Assembly: GCA_944472155.2 (NCBI GenBank)
Contig: OX235274.1
Location: 32,424,052-32,488,051 of the forward strand
Direction of reading: 5' to 3'
DNA: 64,000 bases
Source of the DNA: Trichobilharzia szidati
Taxonomy: Eukaryota > Platyhelminthes > Trematoda > Strigeidida > Schistosomatidae
Part shown: positions 56,845-64,000 of the stretch, in pieces
Layout of the letters: the number at the start of each line of letters is the position of its first letter
Position numbering within the stretch: position 1 is the first letter of the stretch
Program-made: the position numbers and the translations under genes
The notes under the pieces: model-generated
Database searches by the model: none
Told to the model about the DNA's origin: nothing
The model's input: the letters and a program-made list of their open reading frames with translations, nothing else

Positions 56845-59800
56845 CCCGACCGAAAGCTGCTACCTTGACGTGGTGGTCGGGCTTGAACACTGCAATGACC
56901 CAACAAGCTATACTGGCTGGAACTTATGTTCCTGCAGGTCCTACCATGCCAGAAAGGTTGTTTGGATAGCAGTTAGACTAAAAGCAGTTACCCAATCCAA
57001 TCCTATGATTTCAAATAAATCACAAAATTTCATGCCGGATCGGCCGGGGCCCGGATTAACAACGACCGCGCTTTCTGCTGCCGTGTCACAGGGCAGAAGT
57101 GATAAATACGCTACTGAGACACACCAAATAAAAAAGAACAAACAAAAACAGGCCGTGTGTGACCGGCCTCAAGCAGTTGTCCCCTGGGCTCTGCGGTCAC
57201 GCAACCAACTTCCACGGTGTGGGCAGCCGGGAAGTACCAATCGCCCTCACAATCCGAAGTGCACGCGAAACCCCTCTAATCCTCGCTCATCTTTGTCTTC
57301 ATCTTCATCTCTATTATCTTGCCTTCCTTCTACCAATGCAACTCCTCTACTTGTTGGCTCTTCACTTCCCCTTCACTCTGTGTGCACTGATAACGATGGA
57401 AGCCAAAAAGCCACCACCGATTGTCTCCTAAAACCACGCCACCAATTTTATATAGGAGCATTTAATGTTAGGACACTCTGCCAAATAGGACAACAAGCAT
57501 CTCTAGCCAAGACTCTGGCATCCCGAGCCATTGATGTATGTTGTGTTTCAGAAACACGCATACAAGACCCAAGTGTGGTTATTCACCTAACCCCACCTGG
57601 CCAACAGGATGAATCTGCAAAATTCACCTTGAGGGTGTCAGGAGATGCGACGGCTAGCTCACGAGGATTAGCTGGTGTTGGGATAGCTTTAAGTACTAGA
57701 GCAGAAAAGACATTACTTGACTGGATCCCGGTAGATAGCCGAATGTGCGCTGTCCGCCTGAACGGATCAGTGAAAAGGAGAAAGGACTGCACTACTCGCC
57801 GATGCCTTTTCGTAATCTCCGCCTACGCCCCCACTGACTGCAGTTCGGATGAAACGAAGGATGAGTTCTACCAAAAGCTGTCTAGTTTGCTGCGAAAGGC
57901 TAGACGCTCAGATATAGTCGTTTTAGCTGGTGACTTTAATGCTCAAGTAGGGAAATTGTGTCAATCTGAGAAGAATGTTGGTGGCACATACGGAATTCCG
58001 TGCCAGCGAACCGACAACGGTGACCGTCTCCTACAGTTCTGTTCAGATAATCATTTGTATCTTGTAAGCACTAACTTCAAACACAAGGAGAGACACTGTC
58101 TGACCTGGCGACCCCCATCATCAAATCAACGCTGGACACAAATAGACCACATAGCAATAAGCTATCGTTGGCGTGGGTCGGTAGGAGATTGTCGCTCCTT
58201 CTGGAACACGTGTGTAGATACCGATCACGCACTGGTCCGCGCTCGTGTGTGCTTACGACTGAACGGACGTAGGAAACAGCGAGCGGTAAACCCATCACGT
58301 CCCCAGCTCGACCAGGGAACTAAGTCCCTATTTGAGGAAGAACTAGCTAAACACATATCTGAGTTTGACAGCTGCGCTCACCCTGAAGAAGCCTGGAAGA
58401 ATATTCAGTCAGCCATAGATACAGCTGTAAAAGCTGTGAATAAGGTAATTCCAAAGGTGAGTAAAAACCACTGGATTTCGACTGCCTCATCCGAACTGAT
58501 AGATGCTAGAAGACTTATTCCGGCGAGCTCCGAATTCAATGAGGAGCGAAAGCTGCACAAGAGGAAACTTACGAAAAGTCTCCGCAAGGACCGTGAACAG
58601 TGGTGGTTGACAAAGGCGAAAGAGATGGAAAAAGCATCGGCGATAGGCAACACCAGACAACTATTCAGGCTTATCAGGGAAACAGGTGGTAAAAAACAAA
58701 TGATAAGCGAAACAATCTCCGAGAAAAATGGCACCATAATTAGCTCCCAGGATAGACGTCTGGAGCGCTGGAAAGAACACTATGAGGAGCAGTTTAATTG
58801 GCCCACAGCCACACTTAACCTACCGGACATCCAACACCTCCCTGAATGGGAGATAGACACAGGTCCTCCGTCCTTAACCGAGGTTACTAAAGCTGTCACC
58901 AATCTGAAGCTAGGCAAAGCAGCGGGACCTGATTTATTGACTCCAGAGGTATTTAAGTACGGAGGCGACAGTTTACTGTCTGCGTTAACGGAGGTTCTAG
59001 GCAGCGTCTGGGAATCAGAGGAAGTCCCATCGGGTTGGTGTAAGTCACTGATCATCCCGATATACAAGAAGGGGGACAAGTCGTCTTGTGATAATCACAG
59101 AGGGATTAGCTTGACTAATATAGTATCTAAAATCCTAGGCTCAATAATACTGCGTAGATTAAGTGGTGCTCGGGAGACACAAACACGAGAAAACCAGGCA
59201 GGTTTTAGGCCAGGTAGAGGGTGTATTGATCACATCTTCACCCTTCGACAGATTCTAGAACATAGGCATTCCTACCGGCGTCCGACAATCATTATATTTC
59301 TTGACCTAAAGGCGGCATTCGATTCTGTCGACCGGGAGGTTCTCTGGCGATGCTTGGCTGTAAAGGGAATGCCAAGAAAATACATTGCACTGATTAAGGC
59401 ACTCTACTCGTACTCATGCAGCCAGGTGAGGGCTTACGGCGAGTTGTCATCTGAAGTGGTGACGACTAGTGGCGTCCGTCAAGGATGCCCATTATCCCCA
59501 TTCCTATTCAATTTCATCATAGATGTACTAATGGACTTAACCCTAACTCACTTCAGCGACTCAGGGATTGACTTGCTACCAGGGAAGAATCTCGTTGACT
59601 TAGAATATGCGGACGATATAGTCCTTCTAGGCGAGGACTCTGACAAAATGCAGAGTCTACTGAACACCCTGAGCAACAATCTCCGCATGTTTGGCATGCG
59701 ATTCGCCCCTATAAAATGTAAGATGATGCTGCAGGATTGGACTTCATCGACCCCTAGATTAGAAATAGGAAGTGAAGTGGTAGAACACGTTGACCGCTTC

Positions 59801-60619
59801 ACTTACTTGGGAAGTACCATCAGCCCCAACGGGTTGATCTCCGACGAAATTTCAGCACGAATACAGAGGGCTAGGTTCGCATTCGCCAGTTTTCGCCGTC
59901 TCTGGCGTAGACGCGATATCCGACTATCGACCAAAGGGCGTGTGTACTGCTCAACAGTCCGCTCCGTCCTCCTTTATGGCTGTGAGACCTGGCCATTGAG
60001 AGCAGAAGACATGAAAAGATTAGCTGTCTTCGATCATAGGTGTCTGCGTTCTATCTCCCGCGTGAAGTGGTATAATAAGGTGAGCAATATTGAGGTTAGG
60101 CGTCGAGTGCTAGGTAAGGCGGGGAAATCAATCGACGAGACTGTGAAATTACTTCGACTGAGATGGTTAGGACATGTGCTACGTATGCCTAGTCATCGCC
60201 TTCCTCGACGGGCAATGTTAGCTGATATAGGGTCAGGCTGGAAAAGAGCTAGCGGCGGTCAAACCAAAACATGGCACCAATCAATGAAATCCACAACAGT
60301 TAATCTAAGCCACGTAGGAAGATGTAGACTTCCTGGTTGGGGCCCTCGGGATGGTAAAAACCAATGGTTGGAAACAATTGGTGACATGGCTCAAAATCGT
60401 TCTCAGTGGCGCAGATGCATCCACTCCTTGTGACTTATGATTTCCAATTAAACTTTTGTTCTCCGTTATTACTATTCCTTTGTCTCACACCTCTGTTTAC
60501 TGTCTATATTATGCATTTCTTCTACTTTCTTCTCTTGCTTTGCGTGCTACATAGATTGTGGCGACTTGAACTGCCGCACATATGTGCAAAGTTCTATGTC
60601 GAAAACCGACCGACCGACC
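56845..60619 (+). mobile_element. Complete RTE-type LINE, 3,775 bp, nested insertion
   Basis: The target-site duplication 'gacactattgtc' is at 56833-56844 and 60620-60631. The single frame is open from 56840 to TGA at 60433; the first in-frame ATG is 57005. Domains: apurinic-type endonuclease (FNVRTL about residue 208, GDFNAQ about 364), reverse transcriptase (AGFRPGRGCIDHIF, FLDLKAAFDSVD, GVRQGCPLSPFLF, YADDIVLLG about 923), and the C-terminal RTE block (LLYGCETWPL, RLRWLGHVLRM). A short pyrimidine-rich 3' UTR ends in (CGAC)n. No stop or frameshift interrupts it, so it is potentially active. Residues are counted from 56840. Confidence 0.93.
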
Positions 60620-61310
60620 GACACTATTGTCGATAGGCACTTCAATTCTTGCAAGCATTTGGCTAAGGTTATCTTGTCTGATACCGACCATCCTCTTAAT
60701 TCTCAACTTTTGCCTTCTATATCTTCGGGGGATGTAACCAGAAGAAACTTTACAAGAATTTACGCTCGTACAGCTACTAAATATAAAAATTCTACCTTGC
60801 CACCATATTTAGCCAGGGATTTGTGTGAAGAGAAAGTCAGATGTCAGAAAGGAACTTATAAACTTTTTTAATCAGTAACTGAACCACAAAGTATAAGCAA
60901 AGATTATTATTACATGTATTATATATTAGAAGTTAATTGGTGGATGGTGACTTGCAGTGGAATACAGGATGCGCATTTCGTCCTATTTGGGACTCGTTAC
61001 TGAATGTACCTGCATTCCGCAGTGAGTGATGAGACTGACCACTTCGGTCCAATCAGTCGACGGGAAAAACTAAAATTGAATTAAATGTATTATCTACGAT
61101 ACTATCTACTTGTAATTCATAATGTTTTCACCGATATTCTCTTTATAGTGGTTTCATTATTAATATTATTATTACCATTTTAAATTTTATGTATGTACAT
61201 ATTTGTAAAAGGAGCAAAATTGTCGCAATATGTATAAAAACGCTGAAAGTTTCACTCTGTATAATTACTACTGTTTGGAATAAAGTGATTATTACTATAA
61301 CACCTTGATG
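60620..61310 (+). mobile_element. CR1-like LINE, C-terminus and 3' end
   Basis: The CR1-like frame continues in VDRHFNSCKHLAKVILSDTD to KGTYKLF and TAA at 60871. A 3' UTR follows, ending 'aaacgctgaaagtttcac' and 'actgtttggaataaagtg'. A - strand Smα SINE lies inside the UTR (60925-61083). The same 3' end is used as tail by SINE-B. Confidence 0.85.
60925..61083 (-). mobile_element. Smα-type SINE with hammerhead, - strand
   Basis: The - strand reads 'gtacattcagtaacgagtcc', 'aaataggacgaaatgcgcat', 'cctgtattcc' (60958-61006). Stem II, GAA and the palindromic stem III AUGCGCAU are perfect. The core has lost one base and changed G to A (UAACGA for CUGACGA). The flanks share 'atgtattat', a probable 9-bp duplication. 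Confidence 0.78.
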
Positions 61311-61409
61311 TAGTAAATAAACATTTATAGTAACTATAAGAAATTCAGTTTATCCTAATGATTGGTTCATCCAACAGAATTAACCATAAAGAATTGTAAT
61401 CGGAGCAGA

Positions 61410-62780
61410 CGAGAGACTCGGTAACAAGCCTTTATTAAGGAAAAAGACATCATATTTACACATTCTTAGCCATATTTAAGTTCAACGAAGTCAGAGGTGA
61501 ATAAATTATTCTGACTGGTTGGCGTCTTTCGTCTTGATTATAGCACTAACTATCGCAGAAAATCAGCCCCAAGAGATGATCCTCGTAACTGAAGCATAAC
61601 AAAAACAAAAAGGTTACTTTGCGACACCCAATATAAACACTGAAATTTGACGTGCTTGTGATTTTTAATACGTGTTCACCTACTGTTTGATCTGTCAGTG
61701 AACACCGTCCGACTCTCAAATATGGATTCTTCTCCATTAGCGAGACTGCCACCCCTGTAGGTATTAAACATACGACTTATTTGCCTTTCGCTAGTAATTT
61801 AGAATACATGGCTCCCCAGTCGATTTCCTCCACTACTTCTAGTCTTATCGGAGAGTATGGACACACATTATATTGCCTAGAATTTTTTCTACCCCGTCTT
61901 CCTGGGTAACATCTCCAGTGTCCTGATTTGCTAAATTCAAAGCCCTGATCTTTTCCGGTACTCATTGGCAGTACCGCTACTTCGCGCTGCTCCCAGTGGT
62001 TCATTCTCGGTAGCTCTATTGCGGCTACAGTTGCACTCAGCATCTGTTTTGTCAACTTTGAGAAATCACTGATGTTCACATGTTGTGCAGAGTTGACCAG
62101 TTGTAATCGCTGAGCAATGTGTTCTAAAACACTTTCAATAAAGTGAGACGCCAACAGTTGTGTTTCAGAAGAGATAGACTTGTCATCGTCACCGTTAGTA
62201 CAAGTTGGTTTCCGTCCGATCCCAGCTTCACGGCACGGAACTTCTGTATTGCATCCCATCTTTCCGTCTTGTTGTCGGACTCCGCCACCAACCATTCAAC
62301 CATTCACTACCTGCCCACCCCACATCTTCGTACACCGCCTCTGCCCGACCTTTCAGAAGAGTTCCCATAACAACTGTCTTTACCACTGAATCTTGGACAT
62401 CTACCAACTCGCTGACAGAATCAAAGCCCCACTCCTTATATCTCCTTCTTCGAAAGTAGTAAGCCATGAGATCCTCATTGTTCCATGGTAGAGGCAACAA
62501 ATGTGACGGAAGACCAGTGACCTGGCAACGAACCTTTGTTAAGGAAAAACATATCATATTTACACATTCTTAACCATATTAAAGTTCGGCTAATTTAGAT
62601 GACAATAAACTTTTCTGATTCGTTGGCAGTTGGCTCAGGGTTACACGAGTTGTCCAATGAAGTTATTTCATGTCCACAACGTAAACTAGGTCCAAATTTG
62701 AGGAATAAACACCTTTATACCTGGTCACCTCCTATCAGTCTATTTCACGCCCTACTAGTAATTTGAATTCACATATCTAC
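61410..62780 (-). pseudogene. Unrecognised - strand ORF cluster with repeated end segment
   Basis: Three - strand ORFs follow each other: 62557-62228, 62295-61777 (ETQLLASHFIESVLEHIAQR, FEFSKSGHWRCYPGRRGRKN, YSKLLAKGK) and, after one stop in the same frame, 61752-61546 (EKNPYLRVGRCSLTDQ). A terminal segment is present twice, at 61410-61510 and 62515-62620 ('catatttacacattctta'). 'ctagtaattt' near the ORF end also recurs at 62755. This suggests a mobile element with one and a part tandem copies. I see no RT, integrase or zinc-knuckle motif. A gag-like protein is possible but unproven. Confidence 0.5.
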
Positions 62781-63344
62781 TTGCAGTATTTTCCATCTTT
62801 ATTGATCACCTTCCTACCAAGAAGAATACTTGTCAACAGAGATTACTCTATAACGTTCACCAATTGGTTAACAAGGCTAGTTTACTCTTCAGTTTGATTT
62901 AGAGGTAATCCCACATGTTGCTATAGTAACGTATGAAGTAAATTATGTTTTTTATTCAGGAAGGTTCATCTTTTGCTAATTTCACAGCACATGACATCTC
63001 ATGGTATTCAAAGTTATTTGTCACACAATGTGTTACCTACTTATCACAGACATATGTACTGAGAAATCAACCATTATCTTTATTCCCTTCAAAGTTGAAA
63101 GTGAAATTTATTCAGTAAAAATGTAATCTAGGATTACATAATAATAATTTGAATGAGTGGAAAATCGCTATAGAAACTCGTAAATAGAAGTTTGAATGTT
63201 TTTATTTTATAGACAATCATAACATACGCGTATGAACTTGATTTTCTACTTTCGACACTGGCTGATATGAGTGCTAGTTCAAAACTACTCATATCGATCA
63301 ATCAGTAGTATATTTATTTTTATACAAAGCTTGTTCATTACCTA
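62780..63344. other. Intergenic sequence with a foldback near the end
   Basis: 63253-63305 forms a hairpin ('ctggctgatatgagt' with 'actcatatcgatcaatcag') related to 15660-15712. No gene seen. Confidence 0.45.
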
Positions 63345-64000
63345 CAGTCGAGAGCGGGTTAGTGAATCTAAGTGAACTTCTGTAGTCCCATATGAACCGA
63401 TGGATATAAGAAGGCTGAAAGTGTCACATTGTGAACACGACAACGAGGAGCAAAAACGCTCAAACATGAAGGGGTGAAAAGTCTTTCCCACGGCTGGAAA
63501 ACGGTAGTAGGCGATGTAAGCGAAAGAAATGGAAATGTATGAGCAGTGTATACTGACTATCATCATCAGTAAAACGGGTTCTAAGAAAGATATGATGGCG
63601 TACGAATGCTGTTTTAAAAACTTCTTAGGAAAGAAGATCAAAGAATTGTGTAGAAGATGTTGAAGGGCACTTCAACTGGCTTATACACAGTTGTACTACA
63701 GCTGTCCACCATCCATCACTCACCTGAATAGGATATATACAAGTCTAATCCAACTGTAGCCAAATATGCAAAACTCATTTGTTGAGTGGAATGAGGGAAG
63801 GCCATTGAACCCGATGAATCTCCGAATAGATTGACTGTGGTATTACCTAGTGTATGTATGGAGATGTCAAATAGTTCAACTGGACTAACTGGTACAGAAT
63901 GTTTATCGTTCAGGTTTATAAGAAAGGGATTAACAGATTCTAAGGTGAATAGACCTGAGAAGAAGACTGAGTGGGGCTCGGTGAAACCAGGAAGTTGGGT
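63345..64000 (+). repeat. Dispersed unclassified repeat, + strand copy (cut by window end)
   Basis: Collinear with the reverse complement of 42735-43410. Shared points include 'caccatccatcactcacctg' (63710), 'ccgatgaatctccg' (63815) and 'gaagaagactgag' (63960). No intact ORF. Confidence 0.6.

Overview
The window is animal nuclear DNA, AT-rich, with split genes and a very heavy load of retrotransposon debris. Short tRNA-derived SINEs carrying Smα-type hammerhead motifs, RTE- and CR1-type LINEs and Penelope-like elements (PLEs) together point to a blood fluke (Schistosoma or a close relative). The species cannot be fixed from the sequence alone.

Positions 1685-38410 hold one host gene on the + strand: a clade-A-like fibrillar collagen. 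Ten exons are legible (1685-2014, 3814-4110, 4277-4564, 13832-14155, 16666-17079, 18912-19019, 21792-23277, 30741-30919, 34172-34393, 38000-38182). They keep a single reading frame of about 1,276 residues. The first seven encode a triple helix of about 1,015 residues, essentially the full length of a fibrillar collagen. The last four (exon 7 is shared) encode the C-telopeptide and C-propeptide (COLFI domain), then a stop codon and AATAAA. The signal peptide and N-propeptide exons must lie upstream of the window. The C-propeptide keeps the six cysteines that make intrachain disulfides. It lacks the two that link chains in vertebrates, and it also lacks the neighbouring calcium ligands.

The collagen introns (0.17 to 9.3 kb) are filled with 5'-truncated RTE LINE ends, four SINE families, PLE fragments, solo LTRs of one family (about 350 bp), and a CR1 LINE fragment that holds a 257-bp PLE hairpin with 13-bp target-site duplications.

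From 38.4 kb to the end the DNA is mostly mobile elements. It includes a nearly intact PLE with reverse transcriptase and GIY-YIG endonuclease (45049-46765, - strand). It also includes a complete 3,775-bp RTE element (56845-60619) with an open reading frame of about 1,197 codons, nested in a CR1-like LINE with a 12-bp target-site duplication. In this desert one small - strand exon (48562-48798) stands out. It encodes a hydrophobic, signal-like stretch followed by eight cysteines in a doubled C-x3-C / C-x3-C pattern, and is a candidate undescribed secreted peptide. A second unexplained item is a - strand ORF cluster at 61546-62557 next to a repeated terminal segment.
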